Below are positions 1 to 9,627 of a stretch of DNA of 64,000 nucleotides, piece after piece; the stretch's first letter is position 1; every line of letters begins with the position of its first letter. The stretch is from Tubulanus polymorphus (lineage: Eukaryota; Nemertea; Palaeonemertea; Tubulaniformes; Tubulanidae). Position numbers and translations under genes: made by a program. The notes under the pieces were generated by a model, which worked only from the letters and a program-made list of their open reading frames with translations, did not search any database and was not told where the DNA came from. The stretch spans positions 11,158,278-11,222,277 of the forward strand of contig NC_134030.1 in the NCBI RefSeq assembly GCF_964204645.1, given 5' to 3'.

Positions 1-2949
1 ATTGAACCCTTTAACGCTTGTTAGAATTGATACCTTAACCGAAATTTCATTTCATAGTTATACAGTTTGGTTGAAATGATATTACAACTTCTAATATAAG
101 ATCAAAATAATAGTGCATTATATTATAATCTAATACCCATTACTCACTGAGGGTATGCTAGTGAGAATAAGCCTAACAATTATCATTATTGATTGAATAA
201 ATACTGAAATAAATTCAGTTGAGATGTTCACGTAGTTTTGAAATCAGTTATTCCAATTTGATAAAAAACCTCTTCTGGTCTAAGTAAAAGAATGCAAGGC
301 TGAAATTTCCGTTTCACATGCTTTCCTACTTTGTTGAGTAAATCGTTTGTATAGGTTATCAAAAGCCCAGCAGCAGCTATCAGTCAACAGGTGAATTACA
401 CTGGCTAACGAGACAGTGATTGATGAACGAATAAACAAACTGCACTGACCACCAAAAATAATGTCCTCTTAATAGTAATAAAGTTAGCACCTCAAAACTC
501 TATTTGAAGATGCCAATGAAATAAAATGCCAATGAATCGCTGAATTTTAAGGTACTTTATCAGTTTTTCTCCAACTCATTTTCTCAAATTATCGTAGAAT
601 AAAAACTACTTTTATATCAGTGGCACCATATTCTACGACAAAAAGGCATTCATGGTAAGAATAACGTTACCAATTCGTTAGATTGGAAGTGAATGCAGGC
701 TAGGACCAACAAAGGTGCCGATTTAAGATGCCGATAGACAGAGAATCTCTCCCGTAGCGACTGACACGGTTGCATATACCTTCCGTGGCGACAAGTAATA
801 ATTTTCTATCTAAACGACTACATGACCCGAAGTAGTCGAATAGAACACTAATCCGATAAATGAAGAAATTCTGCAATAAAATTTTATACGATGACATTTA
901 ATTATCAAAATTAAACCGCAACAACTTTCGGATTTTCAGTGACTGCCATCTGACTTAAAGCTCAAATCACTGGAATGTCTACATTCCACCTGATGATGGC
1001 TGTTAGTCAACAGTCAAAACGTTGCGGTTTCATCTCAATACATGTTATCATATTAAGAGTTCTATCACGGTATTTCTTCATTCATGACCTCACGGTGAAG
1101 ATCACCGAAGGCCGTTACTGTAATCCAAATGAAATCTTGAATACTATACGAAATTTCTTATTTCTATTAAATTCGGCCTCAGTTCGGAAGATTTCTTTAG
1201 AATGCATTGATAGATCCACATAAATCTATTATAGATACAGCATATTTTATTTTTTTAAATCAACATTTCAGCGAAATTAATATAAAATCATGGGAGGTTC
1301 GAACACTCCAAAATGCACATCTAAATTTATGATGCAAAGACATCCAGACCCCCGTTGAAAATAAACCACCATTTCAATAATGAGAGGTTAGCCTGAATTT
1401 ATGATTACGCTTCTAATTTAAGAAATTAAATCAAAATATGAATGCAGACATGCTTGAAAATAGCTGCATTTGTTAAAATCGAATTCTGCATTAAACAAAT
1501 ATCGCCATAAAAAGAAGGAAGTTTCGATTCATCGTAAAACGCCATAACCAATGACAATTTGTAAACTAATTTACTCCAATCTCGATTTTTATTGGTTAGA
1601 CTATCTTCAGAGCTTAACTGAGACACTCAAAATACAACTATATCCCAAACTATAGCGTGGGTATAGAATTTCCACTAGTTTCTCAATGTGTTCATGTTGT
1701 CACGTATCACCGCAAATCTTAAGTGGCTACTAAGTAAAAGAAGACGTTTAGGCTCAAATGTGCGATAGACGTTCTTGGATTTAGAGAACAATACAGAGAC
1801 ATGGGGCCAGGCCCTCATCCATTTTTCTGACGCTTGAACATAATTTTTTTCATCGCCTGCTGTTAAAGGATACCAGTGTAAAACCGTTATTGTCGTATTT
1901 CTGCATAGCGTTACATTCTGAAATTCCTCAACAGTTCGTGGGCTTAGATAGATTTTAACCTTCATTTTAGACATTAGATAATCTTAGCCTCATTGAATCT
2001 ATTGTAATCGTTATTATCCTTTTTCACATAAAACATGCCTGAAATTGTGAGCATATACCATTCCTAATTTCAACTAAGAAAGTGCTCAGAAAGCACCTAA
2101 ACGCATCTCATTCTTCAAAGACCACACCCCTTTGTGCCTTATGCACCTGTGGCCCTTTCTCCAAAAGCTAGATTCTGGAACATTTTACTGAATTACTCAA
2201 TGGCATTTATTTCAAGTCTGCCCCCCCCCGCGATCATGCCACTCTCCAAAAGCGTCTTCTTTTCAGTTTGGATTCGCTTGCCAGATTCCCTGTTATAAAT
2301 AGCGACATATGCTTCAGATTTGCAGTGATACGTGACAATATAACCAGCGTATAAACAGTAGTGCAAAACTGTATGCAAACGCTATATAGTTTTCAGGGCA
2401 GTTAAAATATTCTGAATATGCTCTTTGAGGATGTGAAATATATGTGCGATAAAACTCTAACCGATAACCATCGAGCTAAATCTGTTTGTATAATGTGATA
2501 AGTTTTGAAGTTTTAAGATTGATCGAAATTGCCTTTATTTCATGGCAATAATTTAATGAAAATTCAATTGGAAGATTAAATGCAGCTTTTTCAAGTATAG
2601 GTAACATGATTTTTGATTATTTTTGTCATTAAAATGGTTTATTTTCGGAAAAATACCCCTGTAAATATCCCCCGGTAAAAATCTCCTCTATGTAAATGTC
2701 CCCCTTGCTAACAGCAACATTTAATAAAATACTTCAATATTCTGATTTTGAAAAGCTTAAATCGTTTCAAAAATTTCAAATTTTCCGTGTTGTCTTTCCC
2801 AATATTCATCATGAATAATCTGTGACTTTTACTAAGCTGCGTACCTACATATAAGATGACATAATTCGTGACTTTTAGCAAGCAACATGCATAAAAAATG
2901 ATGATATTATCAGATGTAAGATAAAACCCACTATTTAAAGATTAAAAGA
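1..2949. other. AT-rich intergenic DNA, no supported gene
   Basis: No gene can be supported here. The longest reading frame (minus strand, 1675-1974, 99 codons) has ordinary amino-acid composition but no motif I recognise and no clear splice partners. Positions 2641-2710 contain degenerate GTCCCC/CCCGG repeats like those of the inverted-repeat element at 31127-31796, probably a fragment of the same family. Confidence 0.5.
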
Positions 2950-3039
2950 AATCTAAAATCGAGAATTATTTATTGAAATAATCTAAAACGTAAGAACATG
3001 GCGTTTCGATCTCACACTAGAGACCATCGTCAGGTGTGA
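2950..3039 (-). mobile_element. 3' tail of a Penelope-like element, separated by the Polinton
   Basis: Read on the minus strand, this piece begins with a CTCACACCTGACGATGG stretch, continues into GTGTGAGATCGAAACG, and then becomes AT-rich. Short 'GATGGTC...CGAAACG' segments of this kind are typical just downstream of GIY-YIG ORFs in Penelope-like elements. The GIY-YIG remnant ends at 17592 on the same strand, on the far side of the Polinton. The two pieces are therefore best read as one element split by insertion. The outer end of this tail is not defined. Confidence 0.6.
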
Positions 3040-3045
3040 GATATT
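3040..3045. repeat. Target-site duplication, left copy (GATATT)
   Basis: GATATT directly abuts the left end of the Polinton and is repeated exactly at 17517-17522. Six base pairs is the size known for Polinton/Maverick integrases. Confidence 0.95.
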
Positions 3046-3449
3046 AGTAGTATAGTCAGAGGGGGGTTCTGGCACAGCTAACTTTTGGGCTAACTGTGCT
3101 AATGTGAGCTAACTTTGAGCTAATGTAAGCTAACTTTTGAGCTAATCTGAGCTAACTTTTGAGCTAATCTGAGCTAATGTCGGTTAACATCTGAGCAAAC
3201 TTTTGAGCTAATCTGAGCTAATGTTGGTTAACATCTGAGCTAATCTGAGCAAACTGTTGAGCTAATGTGAGCTAATATCGGTTAACATCTGAGCTAATTT
3301 GAGCTAATGTCGGTTAACATCTGAGCTAATCTGAGCTAACATTGAGCTAATGTGAGTGAATGAATGTTAATACCGAGCTAATGTGAACTAGTTATCGGGC
3401 TAATGTCTATGTGTTATATGGAGCTAATGTGGGTTAACTATTGAGTTAG
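3046..3449 (+). repeat. Polinton left terminal inverted repeat (404 bp)
   Basis: Matches the reverse complement of 17113-17516 from the first base until the sequences diverge after ...ATTGAGTTAG. I see one mismatch by eye (GCTAATGTGAG versus GCTAATCTGAG). The inside is built of short direct repeats of the type GAGCTAATCTGAGCTAA(C/T), alternating with GTTAACATCT. Similar degenerate units continue to about 3500, past the TIR boundary. Confidence 0.95.
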
Positions 3450-4570
3450 CTATTGAGCTAATGTGTGTTAATGTTGTGCTGATGAGGGTTAACAGCGGGT
3501 TGTTTATACTATTTCTGGTATATGAGTAAATTTCTGAAAGTGTTGTGAAAGGGGGTACAGTAAAATCTGATAGAACAAAGTATATGTTATAAGTATGGTA
3601 TGATGATGTAATTATTTCGAGTGTTAATTAAACAGGGGAGACAAAACTATAAGTATAGCAAGATATTTTTTATTGAATGTGTCTGAAATGAATTCAACAG
3701 ACAGGTGTGGATGTGATGGTGAATGTAGTTGAATAACAATAGGGGCTAACATGATAGTTGGGATATGCGAACTCAGATGACCTGTTAATGAGAATACAGA
3801 ACAATAACACTCCGGTGTAATTTCGAGAGTTCCCACCGACGGTAATGGCATTTTTTCTCTTTATAATCTTCATTATGAATACTGGGTTCAATGTGATTTA
3901 TTAGGTTTTGCTTCCGAGAATACTATCATAAATGAATTTATCGTCGGACATCTGTATTGAAACTCCCTGTTCTTTTCAAAAAGTAATGTGTTCAGAAGGT
4001 ATTATCTGTTTGTTTTATTCGTTTCTGTTGATGACTGTTTGACTGAATAGATAGTAATATAGATTTTCTACTCTGATGACCATCCCGGTGGTAAACCGTG
4101 AGAAAGTTTGAATATTCTCTTAACAGGGGGGTAAAACAGACATAGGTGGAGTGACAGTATTTAAAGAAACAATGAAGATCAATCACGTGATTTAAAGTAG
4201 ACCAATGGAATGATTCTGTGGTAACTTAAAAATTACGTTGATTGGTAAATTTTAACATCCTATTGTTGATCGAACATTTAAAAATGCCGACTACCGCAGC
4301 ACGGTCTTTTTCGTTCCAACGCGCCGAAGTATCCAACAACGCAGAACCACGCTATCATCATCATCATCATCATCATCGACATTATCGTCACCAAAGGAGA
4401 CTAAGGAAAGAAAACTCATTTACTAAGGTAAGCTACGTATTATTTTCCTTAATTCTACATAATTCTTTTGTTTAGATATTCTCAATGTGAAATATGTATA
4501 CTCGTTATCGAAATTTTTGCATTGTATCGAAAAATATTTTACAATTTTTATCAATTTTTTAAGATGAAAT
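3450..4570. other. Left internal region of the Polinton, downstream of the late-type gene block
   Basis: This 1.1-kb stretch separates the left TIR from the protease stop codon. It contains the end of the GAGCTAAT repeats and several overlapping minus-strand frames (3624-3891, 3992-4186) that look accidental. It also holds the short + strand candidate exon described separately at 4284-4427. It probably carries the 3' untranslated region of the minus-strand gene block. Confidence 0.5.
4284..4427 (+). CDS. Candidate short + strand first exon with a histidine run
   Basis: An ATG at 4284 opens a 48-codon frame rich in basic residues with a run of seven histidines. It ends at a strong splice-donor sequence (AAG|GTAAGC, phase 0). 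The next + strand gene in the element is the DNA polymerase at 11492, whose ATG directly follows a pyrimidine-rich tract ending in TTTAG, also phase 0. A long leader intron linking the two is possible, but many other acceptors lie between. The histidine codons come from a CAT repeat, so a chance ORF is the main alternative. Confidence 0.25.
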
Positions 4571-5038
4571 TTACATTCTAATGAAATACTTGCTAACAAA
4601 TTGTTTAACATAATAATCATTATACTCGTAATCAGTTTTACTAAAACTACTGAATATCTCGGGAAAACACATACCGTGTGAGAGAAGAGTTACAAAATAT
4701 ATGCAATAATATCCGCAATTCGTACTAAACAAACTTTGTACTCTAACTCGAGAATAATCCCAGTAATGACAGTGTGTATCTAAATAGTTTCTTAATATAA
4801 TATTATAGAATTGCGGTTGTTGTCCGTAACTATCTAGGAAATAACCTTGTTTATTTGCAAATATTATAAAACAAATCCAATGTTCTCCGCTCTTATCACT
4901 ATTTTGAGAGTTTACAATGAAAATACTGGGATACTCAGGAGGTTCGGGTAAACGATCAGCTGCGTAGACACCTTTAAACAATTTGTTCGCACAAGTATCT
5001 TCGCGCAAAATATTAATTAATTGATCGGTATACAACAT
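4571..5038 (-). CDS. PRO: Adenain-like maturation cysteine protease
   Basis: A 155-residue protein of the adenovirus-protease/Ulp1 fold (C5/C48-type), which in adenoviruses and Polintons cleaves precursor capsid proteins. The catalytic residues are visible in the expected order: His53 (GEHW), Asp69 (YFLDSYG), Gln101 as oxyanion residue and Cys108 (STNCGYYC). The frame is open upstream to 5191, but that part overlaps the capsid gene in another frame. The ATG at 5038, four bases beyond the capsid stop codon, gives a start just before a normal adenain N-terminus and is the better choice. The likely substrates are the neighbouring pX/pVI-like and capsid proteins. The assignment is firm; activity is inferred from the intact active site. 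Confidence 0.9.
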   Translation of the reverse strand: MLYTDQLINILREDTCANKLFKGVYAADRLPEPPEYPSIFIVNSQNSDKSGEHWICFIIFANKQGYFLDSYGQQPQFYNIILRNYLDTHCHYWDYSRVRVQSLFSTNCGYYCIYFVTLLSHGMCFPEIFSSFSKTDYEYNDYYVKQFVSKYFIRM

Positions 5039-5042
5039 CTTT

Positions 5043-6362
5043 TTAAAAATCTGTGACAACAGTGCGGTCTTTTGTAATTTCCAACACTTCATCAAAGTTG
5101 GCGTATAATAGTAAATTAATATTTTCTGGTAGAGGTTTTGAAAATTCCAATTCAACGCGAAGGGAACCCTTTTTACTGATAGCCAGGTCACTGAATCCGA
5201 AATCAGGTGTCAGATCGAATGCGGTTAGGAAATATCCGTTAGCATAATCTTTTCTGGTTATTCCAATTGTCTTATCTTGATATAAAATACCGGTGCCAGT
5301 GAACAATGAGAAATATCCTTCACTCAAGTCTTTCGACTCGAAATTTATTGCCGACGCTTCAACTTGCGACCCATTGATGGACACCGCAATTCTAGTGATA
5401 TCATAGTGTTTAAAGTCGAACGGGTTTTTATCGTAACTTCCACTCAGCGATTCGTCCGAGCAGAATCCGATAATTATATTCCTCGGTAAATTTCCAATTA
5501 TCAGATTATCTCTTATAACACTGCGTACTCCACGTGGTATATTCACCGGAAAAATGCTTGTTTTTACAAAATGGTATTTGGCATTACTAGTAGCCAATGC
5601 TTTCTCATGCGCTAACTGAACTGACGGGCTTAGTTGTACTCGTCGCACATTTAATGTAGCGTTTTCAATTTTCACTTTGAACTTTACGTCTGGATTCGGG
5701 GACATTAAACAAAATGCATCCTTACTTCTGATTAACTTAACTTTAACCGTTACATTCGAGAGAAGTAGTTTATCTAGTCCGAACGCATCGCTGTGTAATC
5801 GAAGTTGCGCTTTTACGAGATTGTTCGGCTTTTTCAGTAAATCATAACGTTCTTTGAGACCCGAGTTACAATTCGCGCTTCTAGGATCTGTATCGTTCAT
5901 ACGCCCGGCTTCGTCTTTATATATCATAGCACTTTCCATCCATCCCGGTTTCGTAGATGATTGACAAAATATCAAGTTCTCAATAGCGGCTCTAATCGGG
6001 TGTAAGTCCATTCCATTACTAATTAATTTGTCGTTGAATCGTACCTCGACGTCACTGAATAGTGACTGAGCGTAATTAATAAGGGTAGCTACGGGATCAT
6101 CTGCTTTGTCATTGTTCATCGGACTGCCATCGCCCTTTACAATTTTAAACGTTGCATCTAACCACGTGTGGTTTAAATCTAGATAATGTTGTGAGTTACC
6201 GGTTATAAGAAAATCGATATTTCCGCTATCCGTAATTGTAGCTAACGGTTGATATTTAGCATAATGTGCGGACTCCATAGTGATATTAGTCATCGGCAGT
6301 GAAAAGATGTCCAATTCACTCTTGAGTGCAGGGTGCGAGTCTTTGTGTACTTTCAAACCCAT
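5043..6362 (-). CDS. MCP: Polinton major capsid protein, double jelly-roll type
   Basis: A 439-residue protein with the sequence style of the Polinton major capsid family (the family also found as F54H12.2-like proteins in nematode annotations). The N-terminus (residues about 10-60) has the 'DIFSLPMTN..ME' and 'FLITGNSQHYLDLN' segments characteristic of this family. Later come beta-rich segments such as 'LRLHSDAFGLDKLLLSNV' and, near the C-terminus, 'GSLRVELEFSKPLPENINLLLYANFD'. In relatives the fold is a double jelly-roll forming the hexons of an icosahedral shell. It lies directly upstream of the protease with a four-base gap and downstream of the pX-like gene by 63 bases. The ORF is intact. 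The fold is known for the family and not shown here. Confidence 0.88.
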   Translation of the reverse strand: MGLKVHKDSHPALKSELDIFSLPMTNITMESAHYAKYQPLATITDSGNIDFLITGNSQHYLDLNHTWLDATFKIVKGDGSPMNNDKADDPVATLINYAQSLFSDVEVRFNDKLISNGMDLHPIRAAIENLIFCQSSTKPGWMESAMIYKDEAGRMNDTDPRSANCNSGLKERYDLLKKPNNLVKAQLRLHSDAFGLDKLLLSNVTVKVKLIRSKDAFCLMSPNPDVKFKVKIENATLNVRRVQLSPSVQLAHEKALATSNAKYHFVKTSIFPVNIPRGVRSVIRDNLIIGNLPRNIIIGFCSDESLSGSYDKNPFDFKHYDITRIAVSINGSQVEASAINFESKDLSEGYFSLFTGTGILYQDKTIGITRKDYANGYFLTAFDLTPDFGFSDLAISKKGSLRVELEFSKPLPENINLLLYANFDEVLEITKDRTVVTDF

Positions 6363-6425
6363 GTTATATCAGTGTTGATGTTGGCGATAACAATGAAGAT
6401 GTTAACAATGATAACGATCAGTTAA

Positions 6426-6818
6426 TTAATATGCTTCCAGGCTTTCGATTGTTCCACGTTGACGTTTCACCCGACGTCTATTCGACTTCGATTTTACTTT
6501 ACGTTTTCTCTGATTATTCGGGGCTTTTAATACATTTCGAACGGCTGTTTTACCGTTATTCAATAACGATTCTCCTAGATCTCTTCCACCAATGACGTCA
6601 CCTATTGTGTTGACACCGGCTTTAACTATATGTGGTGCTGCTTTCTTTGCAATTGTCTTAAACAAAGGGATCGCTCCCCTGAATAATCCTCCCAGAATAG
6701 ATCCGATTCCTGCTCCTTTTTGTATCGGTCTACCGTGATAGAAATCATTCCCGCCACCCGCCTGCCGTAAATAATAATTACAGCAAGCGTCTTGATCTAT
6801 GATACATTCGGTTTTCAT
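6426..6818 (-). CDS. Glycine-rich pVI/pX-like small virion protein
   Basis: A 130-residue basic protein. After a short cysteine-containing N-terminus it has an AGGGND segment (about residues 20-25), then a glycine-rich amphipathic stretch 'IGSILGGLFRGAIPLFK', and a lysine/arginine-rich tail (KRKVKSKSNRRRVKRQR). This arrangement is shared with the adenovirus minor proteins pVI/pX and with the small Polinton protein between penton and capsid genes. GG-X sites are the type cut by adenain, so processing by the adjacent protease is a reasonable inference. The start codon overlaps the stop of the penton-like gene by four bases, suggesting coupled expression. Exact correspondence to pVI or pX is uncertain. 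Confidence 0.72.
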   Translation of the reverse strand: MKTECIIDQDACCNYYLRQAGGGNDFYHGRPIQKGAGIGSILGGLFRGAIPLFKTIAKKAAPHIVKAGVNTIGDVIGGRDLGESLLNNGKTAVRNVLKAPNNQRKRKVKSKSNRRRVKRQRGTIESLEAY

Positions 6819-7627
6819 AGTAACAACTTTCGTCTAAAATGTAACACGAGGGATACTTTGCCCCTTTTAAAGATGGGCGGAGTACCACTGTCCTTAAACA
6901 TATAGATTTCAATAACGTCCAGTCGATTACTCCTGAGCGGAAGATAATAAGGTCGTCTAAATTCACGATCTATAACTGTTTGATTTATATCGTTTACACC
7001 TACAATCCTTAACAAAGGTGCGCTATCGTGTCCAACTTGTTGATGTTGAATTAACTCTGAATAGATTAAGATGTTATGATTATCGGCCATAAGGTCGACC
7101 GGTCTAGACGCTATGACCTCGACGTAGCCGAAGTTATCGGATGAACTTGCTTTTCCTATGATTTTAGTTTCGGTAATATCATCACTAAAAATGTCGGCGT
7201 CGACTACATGCATCGAAGGGAAGCCCAACACCCAGGCTAATTCCTTCCTGAACTTAATTTTCGCGTTAGCGGATAATCTAATCGAAACTCGTTGGCTTAT
7301 CTCATTATACATTAGTTGTATTTTATTCGCTGCCGGTGATCGCGTTATAACCGAGTTCACATGTTCTATCAATGTTTCGATATTTCTATACACACCGCCT
7401 GGCACGCTATACGCGTCACTCCATTGTCCATCACCAGAGTCCACATAAAATTCTCCAGTAATTACGTTGTCGAATTCGCAATTGAAATTTATGTGAACTA
7501 ACGCGACTTCCCAATTACCTTCTAGGTTAATCGTCCCTCTCAATTTAACTTTAAACTTTTCTTGAGAGTTTCCTGGAAATTCATCCACGCTTCCATCGCT
7601 CAATAATGTTAGATAAAAGTCATGCAT
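6815..7627 (-). CDS. Penton-like minor capsid protein
   Basis: A 270-residue protein whose N-terminus ('FYLTLLSDGSVDEFPGN', then 'FKVKLRGTINLEGNWEVAL') matches the pattern of Polinton minor capsid proteins. These are predicted single jelly-roll penton proteins occupying the five-fold vertices. The middle and C-terminal parts are beta-rich with few charged clusters. The gene overlaps the integrase gene upstream by eight bases and the pX-like gene downstream by four. It belongs to a capsid-gene block in the order penton, pX, MCP, protease. No damage is visible. The jelly-roll fold is inferred from the family. Confidence 0.8.
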   Translation of the reverse strand: MHDFYLTLLSDGSVDEFPGNSQEKFKVKLRGTINLEGNWEVALVHINFNCEFDNVITGEFYVDSGDGQWSDAYSVPGGVYRNIETLIEHVNSVITRSPAANKIQLMYNEISQRVSIRLSANAKIKFRKELAWVLGFPSMHVVDADIFSDDITETKIIGKASSSDNFGYVEVIASRPVDLMADNHNILIYSELIQHQQVGHDSAPLLRIVGVNDINQTVIDREFRRPYYLPLRSNRLDVIEIYMFKDSGTPPIFKRGKVSLVLHFRRKLLL

Positions 7628-8714
7628 TCTTCTTCTTTAGTTCTCGTGCCGGAATCCACGAATTGAATTTCGTCGGGTATCCCAACCACTTCACGAGCAA
7701 CTCGCGGTTTCTTCCTCGACCGCGTCTTCTTATAATCTTCTCCACTCGGTAAACATCGTCGTTTTTAATTACTTTTTGTAATTCGTGACGATAGAATTGT
7801 CCCTGAACCTGCTCACCCATTTGATCTATAACGTTATATGTCGGTGGGTTGTGCGGGATCTGTTTTGAAACCGAGAATATTTCGTGCGACCATCCGGGTA
7901 AATAACCCTTGTCGAAATCTTTCTTATATCTTGCGATTCTGACGGTATCCCCAATAGAAAACTTGTACTGTTTGTTCATAAGAGACTCTTTTCCGTATAG
8001 GTTTTCCCACACCAACTTCTCATTATTTTCACTAACTTGAGACGGGTTCATTTTTATCGACCTATGATACGAATTGTTGTAGGCATTTATAATCTTAGGA
8101 AGAACATCTATATAGGTTTTCGTCTTGTACGCGGTCATATAGCGGAATAATCTTCCCTTTAACGTTCTGATGAATCGCTCGACAATACTACATTTCACTG
8201 TATCCTCGCTCGTAAAGTGATGAATGTTATACTTCTTTGTTATCTTACTAAAATATGCATTCAAAAATTCTTTGCCCTTATCACTTTGAACTTTTTTCAT
8301 ACGACTTTTAATCGCTATACCTTCGAATGCGCTACTAACTTCTCCACCATTTTTCGACTTTAGGGGTATGGCGTAAGCGAATTTAGAAAAAACGTCGATC
8401 GAAACCAGTAGATATTTAATTCCTTTATTATACTTAGATATATTCGATAAATCACACAAATCGATTTGATGCTGTTGATTGATACCGGATACTATTGTTC
8501 TATTCCTCTTGAAACGCACGCGAGTAGGACGATGAAGCGTATATGCCTCTTGCGATTTCAGAAAGTCTCTAATAACGTCTATACCAATTTCATTTCCGGA
8601 CAGCTTCGCGGCGCGATGTAATGCATTCAAACCACCGAATGCGCTTGGGTTTTCTGGGTTGTAGTACAGGTTGTTCAGTATCTTTTTCAAGTCCGAGGTC
8701 AGGCGAGTCGACAT
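7620..8714 (-). CDS. INT: Polinton integrase (RVE core plus chromodomain)
   Basis: A 364-residue retrovirus-type integrase that would insert the element and create the 6-bp duplications. The catalytic triad is visible: Asp85 (HQIDLCD), Asp145 (VQSDKGKEF) and Glu179 (SIVERFIRTLKGRL), with 33 residues between the second Asp and the Glu. The N-terminal 60 residues are helical and lack an obvious HHCC zinc site. The C-terminus carries a chromodomain-like segment ('YRVEKIIRRR', 'ELLVKWLGYP', 'NSWIPAREL') that may direct integration to modified chromatin. The gene is intact and packed against the penton gene. The assignment is very secure. Confidence 0.95.
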   Translation of the reverse strand: MSTRLTSDLKKILNNLYYNPENPSAFGGLNALHRAAKLSGNEIGIDVIRDFLKSQEAYTLHRPTRVRFKRNRTIVSGINQQHQIDLCDLSNISKYNKGIKYLLVSIDVFSKFAYAIPLKSKNGGEVSSAFEGIAIKSRMKKVQSDKGKEFLNAYFSKITKKYNIHHFTSEDTVKCSIVERFIRTLKGRLFRYMTAYKTKTYIDVLPKIINAYNNSYHRSIKMNPSQVSENNEKLVWENLYGKESLMNKQYKFSIGDTVRIARYKKDFDKGYLPGWSHEIFSVSKQIPHNPPTYNVIDQMGEQVQGQFYRHELQKVIKNDDVYRVEKIIRRRGRGRNRELLVKWLGYPTKFNSWIPARELKKKNA

Positions 8715-8824
8715 CGTCTTTCACTTTTGACTGTTGCACACAACACGAAATGTTGAATTTTTTACAATTAATGTTAATGAGCGATTGCGGTAAACAATCA
8801 GACTTCATCATTTCGTTATCCCGA

Positions 8825-9361
8825 TTATTCACACATATGCATATTGAACAACACATGCGGCAACACCGAAATCATCTGCTTTAAAGATTTACACCCGCTA
8901 ATAATCACACATCCCTTATGTTGTATTATAAATGTAACATTTCCACAGCGAGATATGAGGCTGGGGGTGATCTCCGGATCATATCGCCCACCTAATAACG
9001 TGTGTAGTTGGGATAAGTTAACTTTAATTCCCGTTCTCGCAACACCTGTCATTGTTTGAATTTTAAATTCTGTCAATCTAACGGCGGCAGTGGTATTAAT
9101 CTTTTGTATCAATCTAGCAAATCGTCGCACACTGGTATAACTCTCGCTGGATGACTTTGCTCCGTTACATACTATTCTCCCGCTTGCGAATAATAGACAC
9201 GTGCCCCTGATGCGCTTATTCCTAAGAATTAATGCGTTAAATTTACGAGGGTTGTACACTACGTTTGACATTGTCCTAGACAACTCCTCTAGATTGAGCT
9301 TACAATTAAGATTTGCAGTCGCTACTACATTAACAACGTCGATCATTTCTGATGTTACCAT
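8825..9361 (-). CDS. TATA-binding-protein (TBP) homologue carried by the Polinton
   Basis: A 178-residue protein consisting of little more than the TBP core. The first repeat is well conserved: 'NVVATANLNCKLNLEEL' (residues 11-27), 'YNPRKFNALILR' (36-47) and 'LLFASGRIVCNGAKS' (56-70). These include Phe41 and Phe58, which correspond to the DNA-kinking phenylalanines of the first repeat. The linker to repeat two, 'FKIQTMTG' (99-106), is also typical. The second repeat is recognisable ('YDPEITPSLI', 'SGCKS') but diverged, and its kinking phenylalanines appear to be replaced. Cellular TBP nucleates Pol II, I and III pre-initiation complexes. Here the gene sits between integrase and a packaging-type gene, inside an intact element, so it would act on the element's or the host's promoters. 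An exapted or captured host TBP is the simplest origin. Confidence 0.9.
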   Translation of the reverse strand: MVTSEMIDVVNVVATANLNCKLNLEELSRTMSNVVYNPRKFNALILRNKRIRGTCLLFASGRIVCNGAKSSSESYTSVRRFARLIQKINTTAAVRLTEFKIQTMTGVARTGIKVNLSQLHTLLGGRYDPEITPSLISRCGNVTFIIQHKGCVIISGCKSLKQMISVLPHVLFNMHMCE

Positions 9362-9627
9362 TACGAGAACTAGATACTAAATGAACTTGGATAAAATGAG
9401 ATAGAATCTAAATTTTCTCCATTCATTCTCTTTCAGATATAGATCACTCGACGACAACGACGACGACGACGTATATTAGAATTTCAAACTTACATTAGAT
9501 TCATCAAAACGTATCAAGACAATCGAATAAAAAAGGTAATCCGATGATAAATTAGCTTTATCATTATTATTATTATTACTATTATTATTATCATTATATT
9601 CTACAAATACACTAAACAAAAATATGT
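9362..9627. other. Intergenic gap with microsatellites
   Basis: Between the TBP-like gene and the next ORF lies a 266-base AT-rich spacer. It includes a short CGA repeat near 9450-9473 and an ATT/ATC microsatellite near 9556-9598. It should hold the TBP-like gene's promoter on its right flank as seen from the gene, but no clear TATA box stands out. Confidence 0.5.

Noticed and set aside
3046-3500. Regular GAGCTAAT repeats looking like a CRISPR-type array
   Set aside because: Units are degenerate, unequally spaced, without unique spacers, and are mirrored in the right TIR of a eukaryotic transposon.
5039-5191. N-terminal extension of the protease ORF
   Set aside because: This part overlaps the capsid coding sequence in another frame and the internal ATG at 5038 gives a normal-length adenain.
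8590-8856. 88-codon minus-strand frame across the integrase/TBP-like gap
   Set aside because: It overlaps the start of the integrase in another frame and has no recognisable content apart from cysteines near its start.
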